Shown piece after piece: positions 25,294 to 34,370 of a DNA stretch of 64,000 nt. The DNA is from Nostoc sp. C052 (lineage in GTDB: Bacteria; Cyanobacteriota; Cyanobacteriia; Cyanobacteriales; Nostocaceae). The stretch lies in contig NZ_CP040272.1 of assembly GCF_013393905.1 (NCBI RefSeq), forward strand, positions 6,072,001 through 6,136,000. The letters are read 5' to 3'. The position numbers were made by a program, and so were the translations under genes. How positions within the stretch are numbered: position 1 is the first letter of the stretch; every line of letters starts with the position of its first letter. The notes beneath the pieces were generated by a model. The model had not been told where the DNA came from and made no database searches. It saw nothing but the letters and a program-made list of their open reading frames with translations.

Positions 25294-25885
25294 AAGTTTT
25301 TTTAGAGTAATTAGCAGTAAGTTTAATTAATTTCACTATTGCCATCTGTGATCTGTAACACGATTAGGTATCTTGTGCTTGACTCCTAAAGTTGCCATCA
25401 TCTTTTATCAGTCTAAAAGCAATATGAGAAGGAGTCAGAATTCAGAATGGGCTACGCCCCGCTGCGCTAACAGAATTCAGAATACTCTACTCTGTCAAGT
25501 CAGGGCTTTCGCTAAGAAAGAATTTAAGATCGCGCGCGTTTAAAATCGCTTGCTCTAAACCTCGATTCTCCATCCAGTCGCACATAATCCATTCTGGATT
25601 CTGGCTCCTGAATTCTGAATTCTTCTTCGGTAATTTTTCAGTGCTGGCATAGAGATACTTCTAATCGGTATATCTTTATCGTATTGCAGGATGTACCGCA
25701 TTAAATTCATAAAAAATGTTGGGAAGCGCAAAACCCTTACAAAGGTTTCTCTAATCCGAGAAATCTCAGTAATTGGGGATTTACAAGAAATAAATTATCC
25801 AGTTTTGTACACTTAGTGTATTATCCGCCCTTAGCCAGAGGTGCGGGTAAGACGCTAAGTGTAAGTTTGAAGAGTAGGGATAGGG
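25294..25885. other. Repeat-rich intergenic region with a gene fragment
   Basis: Holds CAGAATTCAGAAT-type repeats at about 25432-25449 and 25472-25483, inverted copies at about 25592-25623, and the fragment at 25487-25585. A GCGGGTAAGACGCTAAGTG segment lies at the right end. No intact gene. Confidence 0.5.
25487..25585 (-). pseudogene. Possible truncated coding remnant of 32 codons
   Basis: Between inverted GAATTCAGAAT repeats, the minus strand reads MCDWMENRGLEQAILNARD...FLSESPDLTE-stop, preceded by AGGAG within the repeat. The coding look and missing front suggest the tail of a gene cut by repeat insertion, but a genuine micro-protein is not excluded. No family recognised. Confidence 0.35.
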
Positions 25886-26875
25886 TTAACGCCGCAAAAG
25901 AACCTCCCAGGTAGAGCCACCAACTACACCGTCAGCTTCTAATCCATAGCGCGTTTGTGCAGCTTTCACAGCTGTCTCCGTTGTCACGCCAAAGTCTCCA
26001 TCGGCATCGCCTTTCAAGAAACCAAGCTTTTTCAGTTGTTGTTGCAACTTCACAACTTCAGAACCACGTAATCCTATACGCAAAATTGGCAATCCTTCTG
26101 AGGTGTATTGAATACCAGGGGTTCGCTTCGTAGTTGTGTTTGACTGAGTTTGAGTGGTTGATGTATTACGATTTGGCGTTTTCTTTGTGCTGGAAGTTGT
26201 AGCTTTTCTTGGGGTAGCAGGTCTTGGCTCAGGGCTGGTTGCAACTTGTGTTACAGCTTTTTTTGGGGTAGTAGGTTTGGGTTCAGGGCGAGTTGCAACT
26301 TGTGTTACAGCTTTTTTTGGGGGGTTGGGATTTGCAACGTTGGTGAGGTTGCTAGCCTGGGTTGGAACAGGAAAATTTGTAGCTGAGTTAAATCTTGGCT
26401 GGGATGAGGGGACGGTTGATGCTACTGTCGGTTCTTTTGGAAAAAGTCGTTGCCAAGTGCTGGCATCAACAATACCATCTGGATTCAAACCGGCGGCTTG
26501 TTTAAATCGGGCAACAGCACTAGCTGTATTCTCACTATATGTACCGTCTACGGCACCAGAGTAAAAACCCAAAAGTTTCAGAGCTGCCTGAAGTTCAGAT
26601 ACGCGTTCGCCTTGGCTACCAATTTTGAGAATAGGGCGGTTAATGCTATCTCCAGGATTTACTTGAGCAATTTTTTGTGGTGCTGCTATTGATACTACAG
26701 CCGTTGAGGCAATCAACAGAGGCGTAGTAGAGAACAAGAGTATTTCAATGGCCAATAAAGATTTAGACCTCTTTGGCCACCAACCCTTTTGCCGTTTTTC
26801 CATTCTAAAGCGATTTACAGTTGGGTCTAGTAATTTTAAGTAACTCAAAATACTTTCTGTCAGGCTGCTTTGCAT
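25886..26875 (-). CDS. Exported protein with two peptidoglycan-binding domains
   Basis: 329 residues. A basic N-terminus and one hydrophobic stretch at about 39-63 (LLAIEILLFSTTPLLIAS) make a signal anchor. PG_binding_1 domain one lies at about 82-150 (KIGSQGERVSELQAALKLL...DGIVDASTW) and domain two at about 262-329 (LRIGLRGSEVVKLQQQLKKL...DGVVGGSTW). Between them is a Pro/Lys/Thr-rich linker with a duplicated PKKAVTQVAT unit, suited to spanning the wall. No catalytic domain is seen, so a wall-anchoring or scaffolding role is inferred. Monocistronic. Confidence 0.88.
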   Translation of the reverse strand: MQSSLTESILSYLKLLDPTVNRFRMEKRQKGWWPKRSKSLLAIEILLFSTTPLLIASTAVVSIAAPQKIAQVNPGDSINRPILKIGSQGERVSELQAALKLLGFYSGAVDGTYSENTASAVARFKQAAGLNPDGIVDASTWQRLFPKEPTVASTVPSSQPRFNSATNFPVPTQASNLTNVANPNPPKKAVTQVATRPEPKPTTPKKAVTQVATSPEPRPATPRKATTSSTKKTPNRNTSTTQTQSNTTTKRTPGIQYTSEGLPILRIGLRGSEVVKLQQQLKKLGFLKGDADGDFGVTTETAVKAAQTRYGLEADGVVGGSTWEVLLRR

Positions 26876-27076
26876 GGAATTTACTCCCAGAATATTCTCA
26901 TGCTAATGGTACAGCCGCTTGGTCTAAAAAACAGCTGATCATTTATAATGTCTAAGCTGTTGCGCCTGCAAATTGCATCACAAGCATGATTAGGCAAAAC
27001 CTGTAAATCCTCTCCCTTGCTCCCAGCAAGAACTGCTCCCCTGCCGCCTCAATGTGCAAACTATAATCACAACAGC

Positions 27077-30000
27077 TTACGTTGAGGGTTCTTGCTTTAG
27101 TGGAATCATCACAACAAACTCGGCACCTTCTCCTGGTGCTGAACTACAATCGATCTTTCCTGCGTGTTTTTGGACGATTATTTGGTAGCTAATTGATAGT
27201 CCCATACCTGTGCCTTTACCTACAGCTTTTGTCGTGAAGAAGGGGTCAAATAGGCGTTTGCGTACTTCCTCAGTCATGCCTGGGCCATTGTCGGCAATGC
27301 TAATGATTACATAGTCTTCTTGGATGAGAGTGCGAATGCGAATTGTTGGGATGGGGCATTGGGTATGGGGCACAAGAGGCAGAGGGGCAGGGGAAAGGGT
27401 GCAGAGGAGAGGAATTTTCCCCCTGCTCCCGACTCCCGGCTCCCCTGGTTCTTCCTCACTCCCAACCCCTTCTTCCAAAACATCGATCGCATTTGTCAAC
27501 AGATTCATAAACACCTGATTCATCTGTCCAGCGTGACACACTACTGGTGGTAGGTTGCCGTAGTCTCGGATTACTTGGATTCCGGGATGTCCTGGTTTAG
27601 CTTTTAGGCGATTTTGCAACAACAGCAAGGTGCTATCCATACCTTGATGAATATCTACTGCTTTTGTACCGTCTTCATCAAGACGAGAAAAATTGCGTAA
27701 AGATAGGACAATCTGCCGAATGCGTTCGGCTCCCATTTTCATAGACTCCAGGATTTTGGGTAAATCTTGCCGGAGAAAGTCTAAATCAATGGTGTCGATT
27801 TGTTGGTTAATCTCTGGTGTTGGTGGGCAGTAACTCTGTTGATAAAGTTCTACTAAGTGCAGCAAATCCTTGGTATATTCACTAGCATGGCTAATATTGC
27901 CGTAGATGAAATTGACGGGATTATTAATTTCGTGGGCAATACCTGCAACCAATTGTCCTAAACTGGACATTTTTTCAGTTTGAATCAGTTGCGCTTGAGT
28001 CTGTTGAAGTTCTAGCAGTGCTGCTTCTAGTTGCTGGGCTTTATCTTGGGCAGTTTGGGCAGTGATGCGACTTTGGGTATAAAGTTTTGCTTGGTCAATG
28101 GCGATCGCTAGTTGAACTGTAACTGCTTGTAGTAATTCTACTTCGTTGTTCAGCCAAGGGCGAAAGCCACTACAATAACCACAGCTAAATGCACCAATTT
28201 CGCCAGATTGGGTATGTACAGGCAGCGACATAAACGCAGTGAAACCAAAATCCTGCAAAAACTGCTGTGCTATGGAATCGCTCACAGTCTCAGCATCATT
28301 AATACGGATGATTTCTCCGCTCAAGGTTTTAGCTGCGATTAGCTTGATTTCGGCATTAGTTGCTTCTTGGTCGTTAAGAAGGCAGGGTAAAAAGGAACTT
28401 TTCGCCTCATATACTTTTTCCCAGTAGGGTACATCAGCATCTTGCCGATACCAAAAGAAGACGCAGCGATCGATCTCGAATAAGTTGTGAATTTCTTGCA
28501 CTGCGGTTTCCACAATGTAATTGAGATCCAAAGAAGCTCGAATCTGATTAGAAAGACGATTAAGTAGTGCTTCTCGCTGGGCGCTTTCTCTGAGTGCAAT
28601 TTCTGCTTGTTTGCGCTTGATGCCAATGGCAATTTCCTGGGCGGCAAATTCCAAGGCTGTGAAAGCTGATTCTGTCACTGTTTGGCGGGCAAACATGGCG
28701 ATCACCCCTACAGTTTCATCTTCAACAATTAAGGGATAGCCAGCAAAGGCGACCATATCCTCTTGCTTTGCCCATTCTTTGTTACCGACGCGGGGATCTG
28801 TCTGCACAGAGTTAGTTAAGTGAGGTTTGCCTTCTTGGGCAATCAAACCAATTTTGAATTGACCGACTGGCACATATTTATGGGGCCCATTGATGTGGGT
28901 GTACATCCCCGAACTGACTTGCAACTCCAATACATTATCTTGTTTGTTCAGCGTCCAGATGCGAGCAAAGGCTGCATCAAGATGTTCAACTAAGGCTTCA
29001 GTGCAGCAGCGCATCATGTTTTGTAAGCTGTCACTCTGAGTCAATGCCGCATCTACATCGGCACGAAAATTTGCTAACCGCGCTCGTTCTGCTAAAGCTA
29101 CTTCTGCTTCTTTGCGGTCAGTGGTATCGTAGCAAATACCAACGAAGTACAAAACATTGCCATTGGCGTCTCTAATCGCAGATGAGTTGCTTGTATGCCA
29201 TCGCCAACTACCATTTTTGTGTTTGATTCGATATTCAATTGCTTTTTGTTTCTCGCCTGTTGTCAAAATTCTTTGGAAATAATCGGTACAGATATGCACA
29301 TCATCAGGATGTATGAAGGGAATAAAGGATTTGCCTTCAACCTCTACAACCTCATGCCCAAAAATTTCAGTCCAGTTAGGAGAAACGTAGGAAAATATTC
29401 CTTCAAGTGTCAGTGCAAAAATAACGTTGTTGGCGTTTTCTACAATGCTGCGGAACTTGGCATCACTTTCGATCAATGCTGCTTTATTCTCGCTAGTGTC
29501 GCGGACAAGAACGATAATTTGTCGGGCTGGTAATGGTAATAACCTAGCTTCAAATTTATTTTTCCCTTCTAGTAGCGGTAAGGTATATTCAAAACTGACT
29601 TCAGATTGAGTTTCCAGTACTTGAGTTATTGCTTGGTAGAAGCGATCGCCTACAACAGTTGGTAAGCATTCTCGCAAACTCTTGCCCTGATAATCTCCTG
29701 GTGGAATATATAGACTCTGCATCAATCCTTGCTTGTAATCCAAAATACTTCCATCAGCATCAAGCCGAAAGTACAAATCAGGAAGCACTTGCAAAATCGC
29801 TGCAAATTCTGATGTTTTTTGGCGCAACTGTGCTTCAACTGCTTGGCGTTTTGTAGTTTCAGCTTGTAGTTGCTCTAATGCTTTTGATAACTCTCTTGCT
29901 CGGTTTTTATCTGTAATTTTACGTAATTGACGAGAATATTTTGTCGATGATGAGTAGCTTTCTGAAGGTTGGCTGCTCGCTATCGGCACTCCTGTTAGAT

Positions 30001-30418
30001 CGATACAATAACCGATGTAACCAACAAAGCTACCATCTGCTGAAAACCGTGGCGCAGCTGTATCTAAAATCCAGCGATATTCGCCATCAGCACCACGCAG
30101 GCGATATTGCCTCTGGAAGGAATTATGTGTCGCAAATGCTCTCAGGTATATATCTTCACATCGCTGTCTATCTTCTGGATGAACACTGCAAGTCCAAATA
30201 TTGCCTATCTCCCCTTCTCGCGCAGATGTTGTGAGATGTGTTCCTGTAAATTTCAGCCAATTGGAATTGAAGTAACAGTAAAGTGCATTGCATCCAGACA
30301 TCCAAATCATCAGAGGAGTAGTATCGGCTTGCTGACAAAATAATTTTTCATTCTCTTGTCTTTCTTCCTCTTCAACAATGATTTGGTTAACGTAGCTCTG
30401 CACCTTTTTAGAAAACAC
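27077..30418 (-). CDS. Multi-PAS/GAF hybrid sensor histidine kinase
   Basis: 1113 residues. Order: PAS (about 30-150), coiled coil, PAS (205-310), PAS with PAC (320-440), GAF (455-605), GAF (615-790), then HisKA with the H-box SSLGQLVAGIAHEINNPVNF, and HATPase with NQVFMNLLTNAIDVL, SIADNGPGM, FDPFFTTK and GTGMGLSIS. No membrane helix and no receiver domain. It autophosphorylates on the H-box histidine and needs an unknown response regulator. GTG start at 30418. Odd: about 40 residues (GVGSEEEPGEPGVGSRGK onward, about 27343-27478) interrupt the ATPase domain between the N and G1 boxes and come from a low-complexity repeat. Confidence 0.93.
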   Translation of the reverse strand: MFSKKVQSYVNQIIVEEEERQENEKLFCQQADTTPLMIWMSGCNALYCYFNSNWLKFTGTHLTTSAREGEIGNIWTCSVHPEDRQRCEDIYLRAFATHNSFQRQYRLRGADGEYRWILDTAAPRFSADGSFVGYIGYCIDLTGVPIASSQPSESYSSSTKYSRQLRKITDKNRARELSKALEQLQAETTKRQAVEAQLRQKTSEFAAILQVLPDLYFRLDADGSILDYKQGLMQSLYIPPGDYQGKSLRECLPTVVGDRFYQAITQVLETQSEVSFEYTLPLLEGKNKFEARLLPLPARQIIVLVRDTSENKAALIESDAKFRSIVENANNVIFALTLEGIFSYVSPNWTEIFGHEVVEVEGKSFIPFIHPDDVHICTDYFQRILTTGEKQKAIEYRIKHKNGSWRWHTSNSSAIRDANGNVLYFVGICYDTTDRKEAEVALAERARLANFRADVDAALTQSDSLQNMMRCCTEALVEHLDAAFARIWTLNKQDNVLELQVSSGMYTHINGPHKYVPVGQFKIGLIAQEGKPHLTNSVQTDPRVGNKEWAKQEDMVAFAGYPLIVEDETVGVIAMFARQTVTESAFTALEFAAQEIAIGIKRKQAEIALRESAQREALLNRLSNQIRASLDLNYIVETAVQEIHNLFEIDRCVFFWYRQDADVPYWEKVYEAKSSFLPCLLNDQEATNAEIKLIAAKTLSGEIIRINDAETVSDSIAQQFLQDFGFTAFMSLPVHTQSGEIGAFSCGYCSGFRPWLNNEVELLQAVTVQLAIAIDQAKLYTQSRITAQTAQDKAQQLEAALLELQQTQAQLIQTEKMSSLGQLVAGIAHEINNPVNFIYGNISHASEYTKDLLHLVELYQQSYCPPTPEINQQIDTIDLDFLRQDLPKILESMKMGAERIRQIVLSLRNFSRLDEDGTKAVDIHQGMDSTLLLLQNRLKAKPGHPGIQVIRDYGNLPPVVCHAGQMNQVFMNLLTNAIDVLEEGVGSEEEPGEPGVGSRGKIPLLCTLSPAPLPLVPHTQCPIPTIRIRTLIQEDYVIISIADNGPGMTEEVRKRLFDPFFTTKAVGKGTGMGLSISYQIIVQKHAGKIDCSSAPGEGAEFVVMIPLKQEPST

Positions 30419-30486
30419 TTTTGCCTGCCTGCTCTGCCTAAATTATTAAGGTAATAGTCTGAAAATATGATTTGTTAATACATGGA

Positions 30487-30620
30487 TATAATCTTTTTCA
30501 TGCCGACATGCTAACGATCTTAATACTTTATTCATTTTTATATATGCGCGAATTCCGCTTTTACTGTAAATAAATTGCAAAAATGCTGAAGTTATGATTA
30601 AGATTAACTTCAGCATTTTT
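30487..30620 (+). ncRNA. Candidate small RNA with strong terminator
   Basis: TATAAT at 30487-30492 would start a transcript near 30499 that ends at the perfect-arm hairpin AATGCTGAAGTTA / TAACTTCAGCATT followed by T (30579-30620). No protein gene on either strand explains this terminator. The -35 region is poor, so the call is tentative. Confidence 0.35.
30579..30620. terminator. Orphan intrinsic terminator
   Basis: AAAAATGCTGAAGTTA / TAACTTCAGCATTTTT with a 10-base loop, symmetrical and ending in T on both strands. It lies between two divergent gene starts, where no terminator is expected. Confidence 0.7.
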
Positions 30621-31064
30621 TATGAAATTTAAACTATCTATATTCAGAGAATTTGTTTGACTTTATTTCTGATTTAAATAACTGAAAAATTCATCTGAGC
30701 TATGTAATTGCATTACTCAAAAACATGATTTAGCTTTACAGAGACTATATGATTTTCTGTGGAGTATTTACATCTTTATCAGAAATTTACAATAATGAAG
30801 AATTTTATCCAAAATAAATATTGATTTTTCATCAAGAAGAATTCAGTATGAATTAGAATCTGGCTGATGGATCTAGCTTCCATAAAATCAGGGGTATAAA
30901 AGAGGTTGAGAACCACATCTCTACTAAGCAATATCTAGTAAATTGGTGGTATAAAACCCAACTTTATTTATTCGCAATCCTGGATGATGGCGAATGTATT
31001 CTTTTTTATTGTTCTCAACAAAATCCAATTTTTCAAAATTGTCTTGACTATTGAAAATTCCTTA

Positions 31065-31173
31065 TATAGCAATCCTATCTGAGTTATCAGAAATCTGTGT
31101 GATGACGAACTACCAAGGAAAAGAGAACAAAAATAGAATTTACAAATCTCATGAATTATTTAGGATTGCTATA
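31065..31173. repeat. MITE with TATAGCAATCCTA ends
   Basis: Terminal inverted repeat TATAGCAATCCTA / TAGGATTGCTATA around about 83 AT-rich non-coding bases. Typical small non-autonomous element; it ends about 100 bases upstream of the GTPase gene. Confidence 0.75.
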
Positions 31174-31297
31174 GCAAAATCGCAAATTAAATGAGAGAAA
31201 TGCTAAATGTGATATCAACACGTTGTAACAATGGCTGATAATCGTATTTTTTATGTTATAAAGCTCACAGAAATTAATGTTAGGCGGAAACTACTTT

Positions 31298-33844
31298 ATG
31301 GAACCAGATAAACTTGGCCGTTTTAAGGAGTACGGCGAATTCATCCTCCGAAAGATAGATTCTGTGCCCCAGTACCCTTCTAAACAAGAAGATTGGGTTC
31401 CAGCTAGTCTTGATGACTGTCTTCTTCGTTTGCGTTCAGCTGCCCAGAAAACTGTAGACCTGGCAACTTCGCCTGTAAAAATTGGGGTGATGGGGGAATT
31501 CAGTAGTGGAAAAACTTTACTTTTAGGCAGTCTAATTGGATATGCAGATGCTTTGCCTGTCAGTGAAAACCCCACTACCGGTAATGTTACCGCCATCCAT
31601 ATTATCCCGCAAGACGATTTCGCAACGACGCAACTAAGTAATTTTACGGTAGAGTATCTTTCCCATGAGGGAGTACACGAGTGTCTACGCTTCATGCTAG
31701 GGGAAGCCAATAAACGAACAACAGCAGCAGGGCTTCCTCCAATACCAGTATCGAAACTCAACTCTGGCACAGATATTATTAGCTGGTGTGAAGAAGCATG
31801 GAATAGCAGTAACAATTTAGAGCTACGTTATTTACTGAGGGAGTTGGTATTATTCCTGCGGGCTTATCAAGCTTATGGGGAGGTTATGTGTAGTGGGCAC
31901 TACCAGATTGATGCGGTGACTGCCCGTGAGGGGCTACAGCTAGTCGAGCAGCCAATGGCAATCCAAACTCTGAAATTTGAGGATCTACCGCCAGCACACA
32001 TCAGATTACCGAGTCCACCCCAGAGGCTACCAACAAAGTTATTGCAAAACAGTTTCCCACTGATCCGTCGCGTCGATATCGATGTGAAAATCTCACGGGA
32101 AATTTGGGATTTTGCAGACGCCGCGAAATTTATTCTCATCGACTTTCCGGGATTGGGGGCTGCTAATTCCGGGGCTAGGGATACCTTTTTGTCATTGCGA
32201 GAATTGGCAGAAGTACAGACAATTTTGGTATTGCTCAATGGTAAATCTCCTGGGAGCGATCGCGCCAATAAAATCTTCACCATGATGCAGCAGCAGCGAC
32301 CAGGACAAGACCTGAAAGATTTAATTCTCGTCGGTGTGGGCCGTTTCGATCAACTACCTCTAGACAGCGAGGGTGGCGAAAGAGAACTTGACCATCTCAT
32401 TGAAGATAGCCATTTAGAAGAGGAAACGGTTCTCCAAAAACTCAAAGTTCTGCAAACTACCATTGACGGTGCAGCAGCATTTACAACCCAAAAAGACCGC
32501 ATCGTTTTACTGTCGCCACTGTTGGGACTGGCTGAATTAGCAAAACGTTCTACTACAGTCAAAGCTGGCTCACCAGAGTTTTTAGCTAACTTAGATTATC
32601 CTGATTATTTAGATCGGTCTAAACGGCTACAACAGAAATGGGAGCTATTAAGTGAACGGCTGATAGAATCCAACACCCGTAGCTATTTGGGCAAACAGTT
32701 GGGTTATTTTAGTCAAGATGGCGGACTTAGTAAGCTGCGGGAATTGATTCAAACTCACGTAGCTACTCATGGTCTAAAGCAACTGCATGAAGATACCAAA
32801 AGAGCTGCTGATGTGGTGAGTCAGCAACAAGATCACTTGAAAGACATCATAGATGAAATTCACGAGCAAGGTATCCCCACAGGCGATAGTCCCGCTTTTA
32901 TCGAGTTGCGCTTTGTGGTCGAAAGCTTAGATAAAATTTACAGAAATTTCCAAAAAGATATCGGCAAAGAACCACTTAAAGATCGGCGCGGTGTTGTTGT
33001 CAGCGATGTAGTGAAAGACGAACTCACCTTTAGAATTCTTAATTGGAACCAGTGGACTTTACTCTTCAACAAAGCCAATAATGGAGCGATCGCTCTGGCA
33101 GAATCTAAAGGTGCAGCGGGGAAATTATTCGATCGGGGAAACCGCGTAAATACTTCCCTTCCAACTAAGAGCGATGATTTTTATCCAGTATTTGAGAAAA
33201 CTGTTAAAGAAGTAGAAGATTTTGCCCGCGAGCGCATTCATCAAGCCGTGGTAGATTTATTAAATCAATTATCAAATCATGTAGCCCCAGAACGCGAACA
33301 ATTGCAGGCATTTTTCCACCCAGAAATGGAACAAGAAATCGAAGAAAAATTTGGTTTTGAAGATGCCGATCTCTTTTACAAATTATTATTAGGATGCGAT
33401 CCTAACGAATGGAAAGAAGCAATTATCGCTGAAATCAGTAGTAAAGACAAAACCGTTGCACCCGAAATTATCTTTCCCCTAGCACGTCAAGACGATAAAC
33501 ACAACGTTGGTCAAATCTTTGATTGGGCACCAGAGAAAAGCCAAGGCTTACCCAGATCGAGCAATCACCAACTTTTAGTACTGCGACTGCGAGATGAAAT
33601 TACTGCTAGTTCCAGCCTGCATCTTGTGCAGTATGTTAGCGAAGTTAATCAGCAAATTAATTCCGAACTAGAAGGTATTTTGGATCAAATTATTCCTAGT
33701 CTGCAAAACCTTTCAAAAAAAGAAACTTTGCTAAGATATTTGGCGGCTGGAGAATTGCCATCTGAGATCCAAATTCCTACTTGGTTGCAGATTATCTCCG
33801 AAACTGCGGCTGTTTCTTACTCAGATGATTTGGATTTGAGATGA
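31298..33844 (+). CDS. Dynamin-like large GTPase
   Basis: 848 residues from the ATG at 31298 (GGCGGA upstream); an alternative start at 31277 adds 7. The GTPase domain has a P-loop GEFSSGKTLLLGSLIG (about 66-81), switch I NPTTGNVTAI, G3 LIDFPGLG (about 281-288) and, in place of N/TKxD, VGVGRFDQL (about 347). About 180 residues separate switch I and G3, longer than usual. The remaining 480 residues are helical with no clear membrane segment. Bacterial dynamin-like proteins remodel or fuse membranes; that role here is inferred. It stands alone, whereas many bacterial dynamins occur in pairs. Followed by a terminator. Confidence 0.75.
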   Translation: MEPDKLGRFKEYGEFILRKIDSVPQYPSKQEDWVPASLDDCLLRLRSAAQKTVDLATSPVKIGVMGEFSSGKTLLLGSLIGYADALPVSENPTTGNVTAIHIIPQDDFATTQLSNFTVEYLSHEGVHECLRFMLGEANKRTTAAGLPPIPVSKLNSGTDIISWCEEAWNSSNNLELRYLLRELVLFLRAYQAYGEVMCSGHYQIDAVTAREGLQLVEQPMAIQTLKFEDLPPAHIRLPSPPQRLPTKLLQNSFPLIRRVDIDVKISREIWDFADAAKFILIDFPGLGAANSGARDTFLSLRELAEVQTILVLLNGKSPGSDRANKIFTMMQQQRPGQDLKDLILVGVGRFDQLPLDSEGGERELDHLIEDSHLEEETVLQKLKVLQTTIDGAAAFTTQKDRIVLLSPLLGLAELAKRSTTVKAGSPEFLANLDYPDYLDRSKRLQQKWELLSERLIESNTRSYLGKQLGYFSQDGGLSKLRELIQTHVATHGLKQLHEDTKRAADVVSQQQDHLKDIIDEIHEQGIPTGDSPAFIELRFVVESLDKIYRNFQKDIGKEPLKDRRGVVVSDVVKDELTFRILNWNQWTLLFNKANNGAIALAESKGAAGKLFDRGNRVNTSLPTKSDDFYPVFEKTVKEVEDFARERIHQAVVDLLNQLSNHVAPEREQLQAFFHPEMEQEIEEKFGFEDADLFYKLLLGCDPNEWKEAIIAEISSKDKTVAPEIIFPLARQDDKHNVGQIFDWAPEKSQGLPRSSNHQLLVLRLRDEITASSSLHLVQYVSEVNQQINSELEGILDQIIPSLQNLSKKETLLRYLAAGELPSEIQIPTWLQIISETAAVSYSDDLDLR

Positions 33845-33888
33845 CGCGATCACGTAGAGATATTTTGTGAGACGTGATGCGATTTTTT
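33845..33888 (+). terminator. Terminator of the GTPase gene
   Basis: CGATCACGT / ACGTGATGCG hairpin followed by GATTTTTTAT, directly after the GTPase stop codon. Confidence 0.7.
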
Positions 33889-33903
33889 ATACAATTTTTA
33901 AGC

Positions 33904-34200
33904 ATGTCCCAGAATTGTTTTCGAGTTAGTAGAACAACCACCGCCTGAAGCTGCTAGCTATCGCTTTGAATCAGTAGAAGTTAAATAACCAACATTAAGG
34001 TCAACGATGGGCAGGTTACTGAACCTTTGGATCAAGAAAGGTTGCTCGCGATCCTGACTCAGCTAAACACCAAGATGGACGAAATCATACAAACTAACCA
34101 CAGCATAAATCGTGAGCTAGACGCAAGACTTAAAGATGTGGAGGAGTTTGAGCGTAATTTTGAAAGCTGGCAAGCCGAACTTAGCTCGCGCGGCGAATAG
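33904..34200 (+). pseudogene. Frameshifted small gene of unknown family
   Basis: Three overlapping reading-frame segments appear to be one broken gene: MSQN at 33904, IVFELVEQPPPEAASYRFES at 33914-33988, then NIKVNDGQVTEPLDQERLL...LSSRGE-stop at 33991-34200. The last part is charged and helical (MDEIIQTNHSINRELDARLK). Changes of frame near 33912 and 33988 would be needed to join them. No function recognised; the last segment alone might still be expressed. Confidence 0.45.
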
Positions 34201-34370
34201 TTACTGGGGATTAGGGATTCCATATAATAGTTGAAGAAGTGCAACAAAATTAAACATCAAATCTCTCCTCGCAAAACCCTTACTTTGGCTTGACAAACAA
34301 GATAAATTGGGTCTAGTTGGCATCTGCGCGGTTGAATTCAATCTTTTCACGAACGGAGAACACAAAATCT

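Larger units (their letters stand above)
30419..31297. other. Divergent intergenic region with orphan terminator and MITE
   Basis: About 880 AT-rich bases between the kinase start and the GTPase start. Contents: TATAAT at 30487-30492, a strong hairpin terminator at 30579-30620, and a MITE at 31065-31173. No protein gene. Confidence 0.5.

Noticed and set aside
27307..27553. Three overlapping short frames within the histidine kinase gene
   Set aside because: They are shadows of the G/C-run repeat inserted in the kinase and have no independent start signals.
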